The notes: a model not told the origin generated them from the letters alone. Positions 54,075 to 63,928 are shown, counted from the first letter of the stretch. The stretch: DNA of 64,000 bases from Pantoea trifolii (GCF_024506435.1 NZ_JANIET010000001.1:3224001-3288000); one strand, 5' to 3'. Translations and numbers: made by a program.

Positions 54075-54256
54075 CAGATTGCGAGACGCCTCGCAGGGCG
54101 CTGCACGGATGCGCGGTTCCTCTTGAGCATTCACGGCGGACAACGTTACTCTGTTGAAGGCGCGATTGAAGCATGCGCGACCAGGGATTTTCGTCGCTGC
54201 GTTAATAAGTTAAGCGCAGCGTCATCAGCCACGCATTTGCGTGTAAAGGAGTTCTC

Positions 54257-55621
54257 TTGATTACACATATCAGCCCGCTTGGCTCGATGGATCTGCTCTC
54301 CCAGCTTGAAGTCGACATGCTGAAGCGCACCGCCAGCAGCGACCTTTATCAGCTGTTTCGTAACTGTTCTCTTGCGGTACTCAATTCCGGCAGCCAAACC
54401 GACAGCAGCCAGGAATTGCTTTCGCGTTTCGAAAACTTTGATATCAACGTGTTGCGCCGTGAACGCGGCGTGAAACTTGAACTCATCAACCCGCCGGAAG
54501 AGGCGTTTGTTGATGGCCGTATTATTCGTTCGCTGCAGGCGAACCTGTTTGCCGTGCTGCGCGACATCCTGTTTGTGAACGGACAACTGGCGGCCACCGA
54601 ACGCTGCCAGAGTGATGAACCGGAAGACTCTGCGCATATCACCAATCAGGTTTTTTCGATTCTGCGTAACGCGCGTGCGCTCCATATTGGTGAGTACCCG
54701 AATACCGTGGTGTGCTGGGGCGGTCACTCGATCAATGCGGTGGAATACCAATATTGCCGCAATGTCGGCACACAAATGGGCCTGCGCGAACTCAACATCT
54801 GTACCGGTTGCGGGCCTGGCGTGATGGAAGCCCCGATGAAAGGTGCCGCCGTTGGCCATGCGCAGCAGCGCTATCATGACAGCCGCTTTATCGGCCTGAC
54901 CGAACCGTCAATCATTGCCGCAGAGCCACCGAATCCGCTGGTCAATGAGCTGATCATCATGCCGGATATCGAAAAACGCCTCGAAGCCTTTGTGCGTATC
55001 GCCCACGGCATCGTGATTTTCCCAGGCGGCGTAGGCACAGCGGAAGAGCTGCTCTATCTGTTGGGTATTTTGATGAATCCGCATAACAGCGATCAGGTAC
55101 TTCCGCTGATTCTGACCGGACCCAAAGAGAGCGCCGACTACTTCCGCGTGCTGGATGATTTCATCGTTAACACGCTGGGTGAAGGCGCACGCAAGCACTA
55201 CAAAATCATCATTGATGATGCCGCTGAAGTAGCGCGTCTGATGAAGAAAGCCATGCCGCAGGTGAAAGAGTATCGTCGCGAAACCGGCGATGCCTACAGC
55301 TTTAACTGGTCGATTCGTATCGCACCCGAATTGCAGGTGCCCTTCCTGCCGACGCACGAGAATATGGCAAACCTGAAGCTGTTTCCGGATCAGCCTGCCG
55401 AGCTGTTGGCAGCGGATCTGCGTCGCGCTTTCTCCGGCATTGTCGCGGGTAACGTTAAAGAGATCGGGATTCGTGAAATTCGCGAGAAAGGTCCATATAA
55501 GCTGCACGGCGATGCCAATCTCATGCACCGCATGGATGAGCTGTTGCAAGGCTTTGTCGCACAGCAGCGCATGAAGCTGCCGGGCAGCGCCTACATCCCT
55601 TGCTACGAAATCATCAAATAA
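54257..55621 (+). CDS. ppnN: Nucleotide 5'-monophosphate nucleosidase PpnN
   Basis: Cleaves purine and pyrimidine nucleoside monophosphates to base and ribose 5-phosphate, stimulated by (p)ppGpp. 454 residues: N-terminal YgdH domain, LOG-family core ([47 protein letters not shown]) and a C-terminal extension. Starts with TTG, preceded by a strong AAAGGAG; the start is fixed because translation from TTG gives [12 protein letters not shown], the family N-terminus. Confidence 0.96.
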   Translation: MITHISPLGSMDLLSQLEVDMLKRTASSDLYQLFRNCSLAVLNSGSQTDSSQELLSRFENFDINVLRRERGVKLELINPPEEAFVDGRIIRSLQANLFAVLRDILFVNGQLAATERCQSDEPEDSAHITNQVFSILRNARALHIGEYPNTVVCWGGHSINAVEYQYCRNVGTQMGLRELNICTGCGPGVMEAPMKGAAVGHAQQRYHDSRFIGLTEPSIIAAEPPNPLVNELIIMPDIEKRLEAFVRIAHGIVIFPGGVGTAEELLYLLGILMNPHNSDQVLPLILTGPKESADYFRVLDDFIVNTLGEGARKHYKIIIDDAAEVARLMKKAMPQVKEYRRETGDAYSFNWSIRIAPELQVPFLPTHENMANLKLFPDQPAELLAADLRRAFSGIVAGNVKEIGIREIREKGPYKLHGDANLMHRMDELLQGFVAQQRMKLPGSAYIPCYEIIK

Positions 55622-55632
55622 CCCATCAGGAA

Positions 55633-55650
55633 GGCAGCCTGCGGGCTGCC
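55633..55650 (+). other. Hairpin in the ppnN-xni spacer
   Basis: GGCAGCC/GGCTGCC 7-bp stem (55633-55639, 55644-55650) with a TGCG loop. It separates AGGA (55628-55631) from the xni ATG at 55660; folding would bring them to about 10 nt apart. Confidence 0.55.
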
Positions 55651-55659
55651 ACTATCGCT

Positions 55660-56418
55660 ATGTCGTTTCATCTTCTTATCATTGATGCACTCAATCTGAT
55701 TCGCCGTCTGCACGCCGTTCAGGGATCGCCGTGCCGCGACAGCTGTGTTGCCGCCTTGCATCAGTTATTAGGACATACCCAGCCCACGCACGTGGTGGCG
55801 GTGTTTGATAGCCATGAGCGTCAGCCCGGTTGGCGCCATCAACTTTTGCCGGATTACAAAGCGGGCCGTCCGCCGATGCCGGAAGATTTGCATCTGGAGA
55901 TGCCCGCGCTGCAGGACGCCTTCCGCGCAGCAGGCGTCAGCTGTTGGGTGGCCGATTTAGACGAAGCCGATGATCTCGCCGCCACGCTGGCGGTGAAAAT
56001 GGCTGACGCCGGTCATCAAGCAACCATTGTCTCGACCGATAAAGGTTATTGCCAGCTGCTGGCACCCAACATTCGTATTCGCGACTATTTCCAGAAGCGC
56101 TGGCTGGATGTGCCATTTATCGAGCAAGAGTTTGGCGTAACGCCCGCGCAGTTGCCTGATTACTGGGGATTGTGCGGTATCAGCAGCAGTAAAATTCCCG
56201 GCGTACCCGGCATTGGCCCGAAAAGCGCCCGTGAGCTGTTAATGCAGTTTGGTTCGCTGGATGCGATTTATCAGCAATGGGATCAGGTGCCGAGCAAGTG
56301 GCAGGGGAAATTGCAGGAACAGCGGGAGATGGCAGAAATCTGCCGCAAGGTCTCGACGTTAAAACGGGATTTGGTTTTACAGGGCAATCTCAATACATTG
56401 AGATATCATACAAAATAG
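55660..56418 (+). CDS. xni: Flap endonuclease Xni (ExoIX)
   Basis: Structure-specific 5' nuclease of the FEN family, Mg2+ dependent. 252 residues: [20 protein letters not shown] at the start, [24 protein letters not shown] and [11 protein letters not shown] with metal-binding Asp, then helix-hairpin-helix [17 protein letters not shown]. It lacks part of the acidic set found in the Pol I 5' nuclease domain, as in E. coli Xni. The ATG at 55660 lacks an adjacent Shine-Dalgarno; see the hairpin at 55633-55650. Confidence 0.95.
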   Translation: MSFHLLIIDALNLIRRLHAVQGSPCRDSCVAALHQLLGHTQPTHVVAVFDSHERQPGWRHQLLPDYKAGRPPMPEDLHLEMPALQDAFRAAGVSCWVADLDEADDLAATLAVKMADAGHQATIVSTDKGYCQLLAPNIRIRDYFQKRWLDVPFIEQEFGVTPAQLPDYWGLCGISSSKIPGVPGIGPKSARELLMQFGSLDAIYQQWDQVPSKWQGKLQEQREMAEICRKVSTLKRDLVLQGNLNTLRYHTK

Positions 56419-56419
56419 C

Positions 56420-56443
56420 GGTCACCATAAATGGCGACCCTAC
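56420..56443. repeat. Palindromic repeat, GTAGGGTCGCCAT family
   Basis: GGTCACCAT/ATGGCGACC imperfect stem (one mismatch) followed by CTAC, two bases after the xni stop. Third copy of the family at 24081 and 29761. Confidence 0.75.
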
Positions 56444-56473
56444 AAAACACATCATATCCTGCGAAATAATTTG

Positions 56474-56564
56474 TGCTACAGCAAGGCGGCAAGTGCGCGA
56501 GTCCCCGGGAGCATACATCAGTATGTGACCGGGGCGAGCAAACGCAGCCAACGCCGCTGTAGTG
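56474..56564. repeat. About 90-bp imperfect palindromic repeat
   Basis: Left arm CTACAGCAAGGCGGCAAGTG... (56476-56515) pairs with right arm ...GCAGCCAACGCCGCTGTAG (56521-56562) around ATAC-ATCA-GTAT. The arms and the wording CGCAGCCAACGC recall an extragenic palindrome common in enterobacteria. Located at the xni/rlmM convergent junction, adjoining the 28-bp duplication. Confidence 0.7.
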
Positions 56565-56609
56565 CAAAGTATGAAGCAGGACCGCTGTAGTGCAAAGTAT
56601 GAAGCAGGA
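56554..56609. repeat. Perfect 28-bp tandem duplication
   Basis: Two identical 28-bp copies (56554-56581, 56582-56609) starting CCGCTGTAGTGCAAAGTATG. The second copy ends at the base before the rlmM stop codon (56610-56612). The first copy starts inside the right arm of the 90-bp palindrome. Confidence 0.95.
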
Positions 56610-57710
56610 CTAGCGCTCGTCGCGACGGCCGCCAACTGCCGCCCACAACCGGCGTACGTGAACGGTGACCTCTTCGCGGTCGTGATAGAGCTGACGTGCC
56701 TGAATCTGGGCATTTATGCCCTGCGCTTTCAGCGCGTCATCAATCATCGCCAGGTTCTGCGTCACTTCTTCGTAGCGCTTTTTCATGGGCAGCTTAAGGT
56801 TGAAGATCGCTTCACGGCACCAGCCATTCACCAGCCATTCGGTCATCAGGCTCGCTACGCGCACCGGTTTTTCCACCATGTCGCACACCAGCCAGCTGAT
56901 ATTGGTACGCGGCGGACGGAATTTAAAACCATCTTCGCGGCAGTGCGTGACTTGTCCGGTATCCATCAGGCTTGGCGCCATCGGACCGTTATCCACCGCA
57001 AATACCCACATGCTGCGTTTCACCAGCTGATAGGTCCAGCCGCCGGGGCAAGCGCCAAGATCGACGGCGTACATGCCGCTGGCTAAACGCTCATCCCACT
57101 CATCCGCCGGCACAAACACGTGGAAGGCCTCTTCCAGCTTGAGCGTGGAACGGCTCGGCGCATCGGACGGGAACTTCAGGCGCGGGATGCCCATGTAGAA
57201 TGGTGAGTTGTTTTCCGGCAGCGAATAGCCAACGTAGCAGGTGCCCGGCGCAATAAAGAACACATGCACCACCGGACGCTTCGGCGTTTCGTAATTAAGC
57301 AGGATTTTGCTTTCACGCAGGCTGGCACGCAGCGGCACAGTTAATTTACGGCAGAACTTGGTGAGCTCTTTCGCTTCATTGGTATCCGGCACTTCAACGC
57401 GCAGTTCACCGCCCTTCTCCACCACACCGGTCAGCATGCCGACAATCGGCGTGATGCGATCTTCTGGCGGCAGATCGCGCAGCAGCTCTCCCACCACCAG
57501 CATCTGACGCGCAAAGATCAGCTCGGCAAACGGCAGCGTTTGGATCAGCTTTTCAGCGTCTTCCTGCTGATAGCACTCATACAGCACGTAACCCGAGTCA
57601 TCTTTGACGCGCGGGAAGCCGTAAATCTCGCGCTCAGCTGCTTTCGCGCTGATTTCTGCCGCGCACTCTTTCTCAAATCCCGGACGGCAATAGAGTAAAA
57701 CTTTATTCAT
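56610..57710 (-). CDS. rlmM: 23S rRNA (cytidine(2498)-2'-O)-methyltransferase RlmM
   Basis: Methylates C2498 of 23S rRNA. 366 residues: N-terminal THUMP-like domain, [15 protein letters not shown] near the end, and Rossmann motif [18 protein letters not shown] (about 220-237). Stop at 56610 directly next to a duplicated 28-bp sequence. Start overlaps the ygdD end by 8 bp. Confidence 0.97.
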   Translation of the reverse strand: MNKVLLYCRPGFEKECAAEISAKAAEREIYGFPRVKDDSGYVLYECYQQEDAEKLIQTLPFAELIFARQMLVVGELLRDLPPEDRITPIVGMLTGVVEKGGELRVEVPDTNEAKELTKFCRKLTVPLRASLRESKILLNYETPKRPVVHVFFIAPGTCYVGYSLPENNSPFYMGIPRLKFPSDAPSRSTLKLEEAFHVFVPADEWDERLASGMYAVDLGACPGGWTYQLVKRSMWVFAVDNGPMAPSLMDTGQVTHCREDGFKFRPPRTNISWLVCDMVEKPVRVASLMTEWLVNGWCREAIFNLKLPMKKRYEEVTQNLAMIDDALKAQGINAQIQARQLYHDREEVTVHVRRLWAAVGGRRDER

Positions 57711-58098
57711 GGCGATCTGCCTTTCGTTTCAGACGCAGTGCGCCAATCAACATCAAGAACCAGCCAATAAGGAAGCACAAGCCGCCCACTGGCGTAACAA
57801 AAACCCAAAACTTCATGTGCGACAGCGCCAGACAATAGAGGCTGCCACTGAACAACACGGTACCGAGCGCCATCGCAGCGCTACTCCAGTAAAACCAGAT
57901 ATTGGCGCGGCGCAGCATGGCGGCACCCAAGCCGATCACCGCCAGCGTGTGATACGCCTGATATTCGAGGCCGGTATGTATCCACGCCATTTCGGCCGGG
58001 CCGAGCGATTTGCTCAGCACATGCGCCCCGAAAGCACCAAACGCCACCAGTAAAAATCCACTGATAGCAGCAAAAACAAACATGGCACGACTGGACAT
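57703..58098 (-). CDS. ygdD: DUF423 inner-membrane protein YgdD
   Basis: 131 residues, about four TM helices; [17 protein letters not shown] and [16 protein letters not shown] are DUF423 hallmarks. ATG at 58098 with GAGGATTC upstream; an in-frame TTG just before it is less likely. Followed directly by rlmM, with coupled translation. Function unknown. Confidence 0.93.
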   Translation of the reverse strand: MSSRAMFVFAAISGFLLVAFGAFGAHVLSKSLGPAEMAWIHTGLEYQAYHTLAVIGLGAAMLRRANIWFYWSSAAMALGTVLFSGSLYCLALSHMKFWVFVTPVGGLCFLIGWFLMLIGALRLKRKADRHE

Positions 58099-58147
58099 CA
58101 AAGAATCCTCAAGGTAATGCGCACATCACTGTGCAGCCATCGATGCA

Positions 58148-59065
58148 TTAGTGATCGTAGCGAAAACGGAATTTTTCTTGTTCATTGGCCGCTTTTTCCA
58201 GGATCCACTGACGAAAGGCGGCTATTTTACCCAGTTCTGCCTGGCTGTCATGACAAACCAGATAAAAAGCATTTTTACTGACTAATACGTCATTAAAAGG
58301 ACACACCAGACGACCAGCTTCAATCTCACTCTGCGCCATCACATTATTTGCCAGCGCCACGCCCTGACCATGTATCGCCGCCTGCAGCACCATCGCGCTG
58401 TGGCTGAAGATCGGGCCCTGTTGCACATTAATGTGCTGCAATCCCAGCTGGCGCGTATAAGATTGCCAGTCGCGGCGCGATGCATCATGCAGCAGCGTGC
58501 AGTGCGCCAAATCAGCCGGTGATTTGAGCGGATTGTCGCCGGTCAGCAACATTGGTGAGCAGACCGGCAGCAAATATTCGGCATACAATTTCTCAACCCG
58601 CAGACCTGGCCAATTGCCGCGACCGTAGAAAATCGCCACGTCAACATCATCCGCCAGTTTCTCCTCATCACGGTCCACCGCCTGGATACGCACGTCGATG
58701 CCCGGATAAGCCATATTAAAGCTGGAAAGGCGAGGCACCAGCCACTGAATGGCGAAACTCGGCAGCAAACTGACGGTAAGTGCACCTTTGGCGCTGCGCG
58801 CCTGCAACTTACGTGTCGCATCGTTTAGGGCGGAGAAAATCTCCTTGATGTCTAAATAGTAGCTTTGACCTTCTTCTGTCAGTAAAAGCGAACGATTCCT
58901 CCGGCGAAACAGCTTTAAACCTAAGAAATCTTCCAGAGATTTGATCTGATGGCTGACAGCAGCCTGGGTAACAAACAGCTCTTCAGCGGCTTTGGTGAAG
59001 CTTAAATGACGGGCAGCAGCATCGAAGACGCGTAAAGCATTGAGCGGCGGAAGGCGTTTAGACAT
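58148..59065 (-). CDS. gcvA: Glycine cleavage system transcriptional regulator GcvA
   Basis: LysR-type regulator of gcvTHP and activator of gcvB. 305 residues: winged HTH (LPPLNALRVFDAAARHLSFT, QAAVSHQIKSLED) and LysR substrate domain. The frame opens 8 codons earlier, but the ATG at 59065 gives the conserved MSKRLPPLNALRVF start. Divergent from gcvB; the 129-bp gap must hold the GcvA sites. Confidence 0.97.
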   Translation of the reverse strand: MSKRLPPLNALRVFDAAARHLSFTKAAEELFVTQAAVSHQIKSLEDFLGLKLFRRRNRSLLLTEEGQSYYLDIKEIFSALNDATRKLQARSAKGALTVSLLPSFAIQWLVPRLSSFNMAYPGIDVRIQAVDRDEEKLADDVDVAIFYGRGNWPGLRVEKLYAEYLLPVCSPMLLTGDNPLKSPADLAHCTLLHDASRRDWQSYTRQLGLQHINVQQGPIFSHSAMVLQAAIHGQGVALANNVMAQSEIEAGRLVCPFNDVLVSKNAFYLVCHDSQAELGKIAAFRQWILEKAANEQEKFRFRYDH

Positions 59066-59159
59066 GGTTTTCCGTATCCGGATTGACAAGGTAATACTTC
59101 AACTTATACAAAGTCGCTACGTATTAGTTTTTTTAATCCGAGACATTATAATTTGTCCG

Positions 59160-59188
59160 TTGAGGAAGCTCCAGCAAATACCTATAGT
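59160..59188 (+). promoter_or_regulatory. gcvB promoter
   Basis: -35 TTGAGG (59160-59165), 17-bp spacer, -10 TATAGT (59183-59188), six bases before the RNA start at 59195. Confidence 0.8.
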
Positions 59189-59194
59189 TGCCGC

Positions 59195-59392
59195 ACTTCC
59201 TGAGCCGGAACGAAAAGATTTCTGGAAACGTGCGAGAGATCGCAGACTTTTGGAGAGCTTTTGGCTTGTGGTCGTGATGTTGTGTTTGCATTTTGATCTG
59301 CCGCTTGCAGATCAAGCTTTTAATTCCTGTAGATTTACCCTGTCTGTCCATAGTGATTTTAAATAGCACCGCAAATTGCGGTGCTTTTTTTT
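59195..59392 (+). ncRNA. gcvB: GcvB small RNA
   Basis: Hfq-dependent sRNA that represses many amino-acid and peptide transport mRNAs. About 198 nt. Starts ACTTCCTGAGCCGGAACG, has the G/U-rich target region around GTGGTCGTGATGTTGTGTTT, the conserved CCTGTCTGTCCATAGTGATT, and a terminator. E. coli GcvB is about 206 nt; here the G/U-rich part lacks a short repeat and an internal hairpin has a different sequence. Between gcvA and the ygdI/R gene as in E. coli. Confidence 0.96.
59365..59392 (+). terminator. gcvB terminator
   Basis: AGCACCGC/GCGGTGCT stem (59365-59372, 59378-59385) with T-run to 59392. It also lies just downstream of the YgdI/R gene stop (59399, opposite strand) and may serve both directions. 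Confidence 0.95.
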
Positions 59393-59398
59393 GCCTAA

Positions 59399-59623
59399 TT
59401 ACTGCCCCATCTCTACCATCTCTTTAACGTCAGAGCGGTTAATCTGCTGCTTGTTGCCATTGGCATCCTGATAGCTGATCATACCGGTTTCATCATCAAC
59501 TTTAGGTTTGCCGTCGGCGACGATGGTGCGACCATCATTAGTGTGCATCACGTAATTGCTGGAACATGCGGACAGGGTAAAGGCCAGAGTACATACGGCC
59601 AGCACTGCGGTGAGTTTATTCAT
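59399..59623 (-). CDS. YgdI/YgdR family lipoprotein
   Basis: 74 residues: signal peptide with lipobox LSAC (Cys20) and a small DUF903 domain (NYVMHTNDGRTIVADGKPKVDDETGM). E. coli has paralogues YgdI and YgdR; position next to gcvB suggests YgdI. Function unknown. GAGAAATAAG upstream of the ATG acts as ribosome site. Confidence 0.9.
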   Translation of the reverse strand: MNKLTAVLAVCTLAFTLSACSSNYVMHTNDGRTIVADGKPKVDDETGMISYQDANGNKQQINRSDVKEMVEMGQ

Positions 59624-59710
59624 CTTATTTCTCCTTGCAGATTGATTGCATTAAACCACCCGCATGCGCTCACCAAAGGTAGCGCCAGTGAAATCGACTG
59701 TGAATAGCGA

Positions 59711-59759
59711 CGCGTTATGCGGGTTTCGGTTCAAACCTTGCAATAATTAGCATAACGCG
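59711..59759. other. Inverted repeat upstream of csdA
   Basis: Perfect 10-bp arms CGCGTTATGC (59711-59720) and GCATAACGCG (59750-59759) separated by 29 bp, followed by CTTTTCC. Could be an operator for a dimeric regulator or a long-loop hairpin. No known motif recognised. Confidence 0.45.
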
Positions 59760-59829
59760 CTTTTCCAGCTTTGCCAGGCAACGGGCCAGCTTTCAGCCTG
59801 GTCCTAATATGATTAACAGTGGGCTGAGT

Positions 59830-61035
59830 ATGACCATTTTTTCCCCAGGCGCCTTCCGCCAGCAGTTCCCCGCAATGAGCGATGCCGGTATCTACCTCGA
59901 TAGCGCGGCCACTGCGCTCAAGCCGCAGGCGGTGATCGACGCAACGGCACAGTTCTACAGCTTAAGCGCGGGCACCGTGCATCGTAGCCAGTTCGCTGCC
60001 GCTCGCGCATTAACCGAAAAGTACGAACAGGCGCGCGGTTTAGTGGCGCGCTGGCTCAATGCTGCGGACGATCGGCAGATTGTCTGGACGCGCGGTACCA
60101 CCGAAGCGATCAATCTGGTGGCGAACAGCTGGCTGGCGCCGCGACTGCAGGCTGGCGATGAAATCGTAGTTAGCGAAGCCGAACATCACGCCAATCTGGT
60201 GCCGTGGCTAATGGTGGCAAAAGCGGCGGGCGCGAAAGTAGTGAAATGGCCGCTGGGCGCCGATCGTCTACCGGATATCGCGCAGTTGCCGGCATTGCTC
60301 AATTCACGCACCCGATTGTTAGCCGTTGGCCAGATGTCGAACGTCACCGGCGGCTGTCCGGATCTGGCGCAGGCGATCCGTTTAGCCCATGACGTCGGCG
60401 CCAAAGTGATGGTAGATGGCGCACAAGGCGTGGTGCATTGTCCGCCGGATGTGCAGGCGCTGGATATTGATTTCTATGCTTTTTCCGGCCATAAACTTTA
60501 CGGCCCAATGGGCATTGGCGTGCTGTATGGTAAGGCGGAATTGCTGGAAGCGATGGATCCATGGCAAGGCGGCGGCAAAATGCTGACGCAGGTCGATTTT
60601 AACGGTTTCACGCCGCAGCCAGTACCGTGGCGTTTTGAGGCCGGAACGCCCAACGTTGCGGGCGTGGTGGGTTTGAGTGCCGCGCTGGAGTGGCTGGCGC
60701 AACATGATGGCAAAAAAGCCGAAATGTGGAGCCAGCAGCTGGCCAGCCTCGCTGAAGAGCAGCTGAGCGACATCGCCGGTTTCCGCAGCTTCCGCTGTGG
60801 CAATGCCAGCCTGCTGGCGTTTGATATTGCCGGCATTCATCACAGCGACATCGTCACGCTGCTCGCCGAGCACGGCATCGCATTACGCGCCGGACAGCAC
60901 TGCGCGCAGCCGCTGATGGCGGCGCTTGGCGTTACCGGCACGCTGCGTGTCTCGTTCGCCCCCTATAATAATTTGCAGGACGTGGATGCGCTGGTGCGCG
61001 CCATGCGCCATGCCGTCGATTTACTGAGTGAATAA
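59830..61035 (+). CDS. csdA: Cysteine desulfurase CsdA
   Basis: PLP enzyme that takes sulfur (or selenium) from cysteine; passes it to CsdE. 401 residues: [37 protein letters not shown] Lys222 in FSGHKLYGP, catalytic Cys358 in RAGQHCAQP. The ATG at 59830 rather than 59809 gives the family N-terminus and the same residue numbers as E. coli CsdA. 4 bp separate it from csdE. Confidence 0.97.
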   Translation: MTIFSPGAFRQQFPAMSDAGIYLDSAATALKPQAVIDATAQFYSLSAGTVHRSQFAAARALTEKYEQARGLVARWLNAADDRQIVWTRGTTEAINLVANSWLAPRLQAGDEIVVSEAEHHANLVPWLMVAKAAGAKVVKWPLGADRLPDIAQLPALLNSRTRLLAVGQMSNVTGGCPDLAQAIRLAHDVGAKVMVDGAQGVVHCPPDVQALDIDFYAFSGHKLYGPMGIGVLYGKAELLEAMDPWQGGGKMLTQVDFNGFTPQPVPWRFEAGTPNVAGVVGLSAALEWLAQHDGKKAEMWSQQLASLAEEQLSDIAGFRSFRCGNASLLAFDIAGIHHSDIVTLLAEHGIALRAGQHCAQPLMAALGVTGTLRVSFAPYNNLQDVDALVRAMRHAVDLLSE

Positions 61036-61039
61036 GCCC

Positions 61040-61495
61040 ATGACATCAACCCTGCTCGCCCCGCATCCGTTCGGCGATCTGATTACCGCCGCCAGCCTGA
61101 CGGAAAAATTCAGCTATTTTCATCAGTGGGAAGATCGCTATCGTCAGTTGATCCAGCTCAGCCGCCAGCTGCCTGCGTTAGCCGAAGAGCTAAAGACGGC
61201 GGATATCGAGCTTACAGGCTGTGAAAATCGCGTGTGGCTCAGCTGCCAGCTGTTGAACGACGGCACGCTGCACTTTTATGGCGACAGTGAAGGACGCATC
61301 GTGCGTGGATTGCTGGCGGTGTTACTGACGGCGGTGGAAGGCAAAACGCCAGCCGACTTGCTACAGCAAGATCCGCTGGCGTTGTTTGATACGTTAGGGC
61401 TGCGTGCGCAGCTGAGTGCGTCGCGCAGCAGCGGCTTACAGGCGCTGGCGGATGCGGTGCAACGCGCTGCACGTCAGCACACTCAGGCCGTTTGA
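61040..61495 (+). CDS. csdE: Sulfur acceptor protein CsdE
   Basis: SufE-like partner that receives sulfur from CsdA on a conserved Cys. 151 residues; Cys61 in [13 protein letters not shown], then [27 protein letters not shown]. The ATG at 61040 puts the acceptor at residue 61 as in E. coli CsdE; an alternative GTG at 61028 would overlap the csdA stop. Its 3' end overlaps tcdA by 13 bp on the opposite strand. Confidence 0.95.
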   Translation: MTSTLLAPHPFGDLITAASLTEKFSYFHQWEDRYRQLIQLSRQLPALAEELKTADIELTGCENRVWLSCQLLNDGTLHFYGDSEGRIVRGLLAVLLTAVEGKTPADLLQQDPLALFDTLGLRAQLSASRSSGLQALADAVQRAARQHTQAV

Positions 61496-62289
61496 CGCGC
61501 CGCTTTCGCCAGAAACTTCTTCAACGCGTGAGAAACCGCCACAAACCCGAAAGTGGCGGTCACCATGGTCGCCGCGCCGAATCCGGCGGCACAATCCATC
61601 CGTTTCGGCCCTTCGGCGGTGGAGCGTGAAGTGCACACGCTGCCGTCCGGCTGCGGATACATCAGTGCTTCCGTTGAGAACACGCAGTCGATGCCGAGCT
61701 TGCCTTTGCTGTTCTTCACCACGCCGAAATCCCCTTTCAATCTCTCACGCAGCTTAGCCGCCAGCGGATCCTGAATGGTTTTCGCCAGATCGCTAACCTG
61801 GATCTGTGTGGGATCGATCTGGCCGCCCGCGCCGCCGGTGGTAATCAGCGGGATCTTGTTGCGACGACACCAGGCAATCAACGCAGCTTTGGGCCGCACG
61901 CTATCAATCGCATCAATCACGTAGTCAAACCCCGCTGATAACAGTTCGGCGGTATTCTCCGGCGTGATGAAGTCATCAATACAGATCACTTCGCATTCCG
62001 GATTGATGGCGCGCATACGTTCCGCCATCACTTCGGTTTTCGCCTGGCCCACTTTGCCCTGCAGCGCATGAATCTGGCGGTTGGTATTGGTGATACAGAC
62101 ATCGTCCATATCAATCAGGGTGATTTTACCGATGCCGGTGCGCGCTAACGCTTCCGCCGCCCACGATCCCACCCCCCCAATACCAATCACGCAAAAATGC
62201 GCGTCGGCAAAACGCTGTAGCGCGTCCTGCCCATAAAGACGCGCCGTGCCGCCAAAACGTTGTCGCCAGGCGTCGCTGACTACTGTCAT
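61483..62289 (-). CDS. tcdA: tRNA threonylcarbamoyladenosine dehydratase TcdA
   Basis: E1-like ATP-dependent enzyme that cyclises t6A37 to ct6A37 in tRNAs; works with CsdA/CsdE. 268 residues: [21 protein letters not shown] nucleotide site, [15 protein letters not shown] with adenylation residues, [13 protein letters not shown], and a C-terminal cysteine region. ATG at 62289 with GGAAAGG; an in-frame TTG two codons earlier is rejected. Convergent with csdE. Confidence 0.96.
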   Translation of the reverse strand: MTVVSDAWRQRFGGTARLYGQDALQRFADAHFCVIGIGGVGSWAAEALARTGIGKITLIDMDDVCITNTNRQIHALQGKVGQAKTEVMAERMRAINPECEVICIDDFITPENTAELLSAGFDYVIDAIDSVRPKAALIAWCRRNKIPLITTGGAGGQIDPTQIQVSDLAKTIQDPLAAKLRERLKGDFGVVKNSKGKLGIDCVFSTEALMYPQPDGSVCTSRSTAEGPKRMDCAAGFGAATMVTATFGFVAVSHALKKFLAKAARQTA

Positions 62290-62317
62290 AACCAAACCTT
62301 TCCGCTAAAACGGGACA

Positions 62318-63466
62318 TTAATTAGAACCTAACAGCAGCGAACCGTTGTTGCCATTTTGTGGGTTGCTGAACATCGGCTGACCGGTGCCCGGCGCGGCTT
62401 TCAATACCCAGACGCGGCCATAGTGGTTGTAGAAACCGGCCAGATGCGCCGCATCGGGGCCAACGCCCTGATAGATATCGAAGTGCTGGCCTTTAATCGC
62501 GCCGCCCACGTCCAACGCCACCATCAGGCGCATCTCATATTTGCCATTGAACTTGCCCTTCTCGTTCAGCTGCGGCACTTCCGCCAACAGCACGGTTCCG
62601 GCTGGAATCAGTGAACGATCGGAGGCAACAGAGGCTTTGGCAATTAGCGGTACCGCGCTGGCACCGCGCACCGGCACATACTCTTCCGGTTTAAAGAAGA
62701 CGAAGGATTGATTGGTTTCCAGCACCGAACGCACTTCCTGTGGCGAATGCTCTTGCGCCCACTGGCGAATCGCCTGCATCGACATATCTTCGCGCTTCAC
62801 TTCACCGCGATCGATCAGCTCTTTACCAATGCTGTGGTAAGCCCAGCCATTTTTGCCGCCGTAGCCAAAGAAGCGCAGCGGACGGCCATCGCCAAAATCA
62901 ACGTAGCCGCTGCCCTGCACATCCATCATGAAGTTATCGATCAGCGAGTTGCTGTAAGCAATGATGTAGCGATCGTCGAGCCCGCCGCTATATATAGAAG
63001 CGCGACTCGGCAGCTTCTGTCCGCGCGGACGCGGCGGCATACGATAAATCGGATACTGGAACTCGCCCTGACGGGTATAACGCGCTTCCACGACCGGCGT
63101 GTAGTAGCCGGTGAATTGCACGTTACCGTAATTGTCGGTGCCTTCCATCTGGTAGGCATTCAAACCAAACTGATTAAGCTGACGCGTATCGGCGCCGGAC
63201 AGCAGCCAGTTTTGCACTGCGCTGTAGGTGCCGTTGTTGCGCCCAAACAGGCCAGAAGAGGCGGTTTGAATCTGCACCACCTGATCGCCAAAGTCTTTAC
63301 CGTTCACCGGACGCCCTTTGGCATTCGGCTGATTGACCAGCCCGAGCGGTTGCTCCAGCTTGCCATCAATATATTGTTGACCGCGGTCGGTCGGTTTGGA
63401 ACTACAGCCCGCTAACAGCGCGATAAATGCGCCAGTAAGTGCATACTTCGCCCAATGTCCTTTCAT
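62318..63466 (-). CDS. mltA: Membrane-bound lytic murein transglycosylase A
   Basis: Outer-membrane lipoprotein lytic transglycosylase. 382 residues: lipobox LAGC (Cys21); MltA domain with FTGYYTPVVEARY, YPIYRMPP, VDFGDGRPLRFFGYGGKNGWAYHSIGKEL; C-terminal 3D domain VALDVGGAIKGQHFDIYQGVG with catalytic Asp. 28 bp upstream of tcdA on the same strand. Second lytic transglycosylase of the window, of an unrelated fold to MltB. Confidence 0.97.
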   Translation of the reverse strand: MKGHWAKYALTGAFIALLAGCSSKPTDRGQQYIDGKLEQPLGLVNQPNAKGRPVNGKDFGDQVVQIQTASSGLFGRNNGTYSAVQNWLLSGADTRQLNQFGLNAYQMEGTDNYGNVQFTGYYTPVVEARYTRQGEFQYPIYRMPPRPRGQKLPSRASIYSGGLDDRYIIAYSNSLIDNFMMDVQGSGYVDFGDGRPLRFFGYGGKNGWAYHSIGKELIDRGEVKREDMSMQAIRQWAQEHSPQEVRSVLETNQSFVFFKPEEYVPVRGASAVPLIAKASVASDRSLIPAGTVLLAEVPQLNEKGKFNGKYEMRLMVALDVGGAIKGQHFDIYQGVGPDAAHLAGFYNHYGRVWVLKAAPGTGQPMFSNPQNGNNGSLLLGSN

Positions 63467-63629
63467 AACCTTCTCTTTTTATCGATTGTTTGCCCGGCGA
63501 AGATAGCAAAGGGACAGAGAGATTGAAATCTGCCCTAAGCGGTCACGCTCACATCTGTACAATAATTCACCCAATGGCGAGTTTATTCATCAACTGACTG
63601 TAAATTTAGCGTTTTGTCTCAAAAAGGGG

Positions 63630-63657
63630 TTGCATCGCCGCGCGTCCAGAGTATAGT
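63630..63657 (+). promoter_or_regulatory. Promoter of the initiator tRNA operon
   Basis: -35 TTGCAT (63630-63635), 16-bp spacer, -10 TATAGT (63652-63657), followed by a GCGC discriminator as in stringently controlled stable-RNA promoters. About 14 bp before the first tRNA. Confidence 0.75.
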
Positions 63658-63670
63658 GCGCATCCACGGA

Positions 63671-63747
<77 letters not shown>

Positions 63748-63800
63748 ATTCTTCTTAAATGAAGAGACAATGTGAAGTGTCGTGTAACGCGTCAGTCGGA

Positions 63801-63877
<77 letters not shown>

Positions 63878-63928
63878 ATTGTCTTAAGAAGAATACAATG
63901 TGAAAAGTCGCTTAACGCGACAGACGGA

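Noticed and set aside
59040..59366. 108-codon open frame over the gcvA-gcvB gap and gcvB
   Set aside because: Covered by the gcvB RNA with its own promoter and terminator; no conserved protein features.
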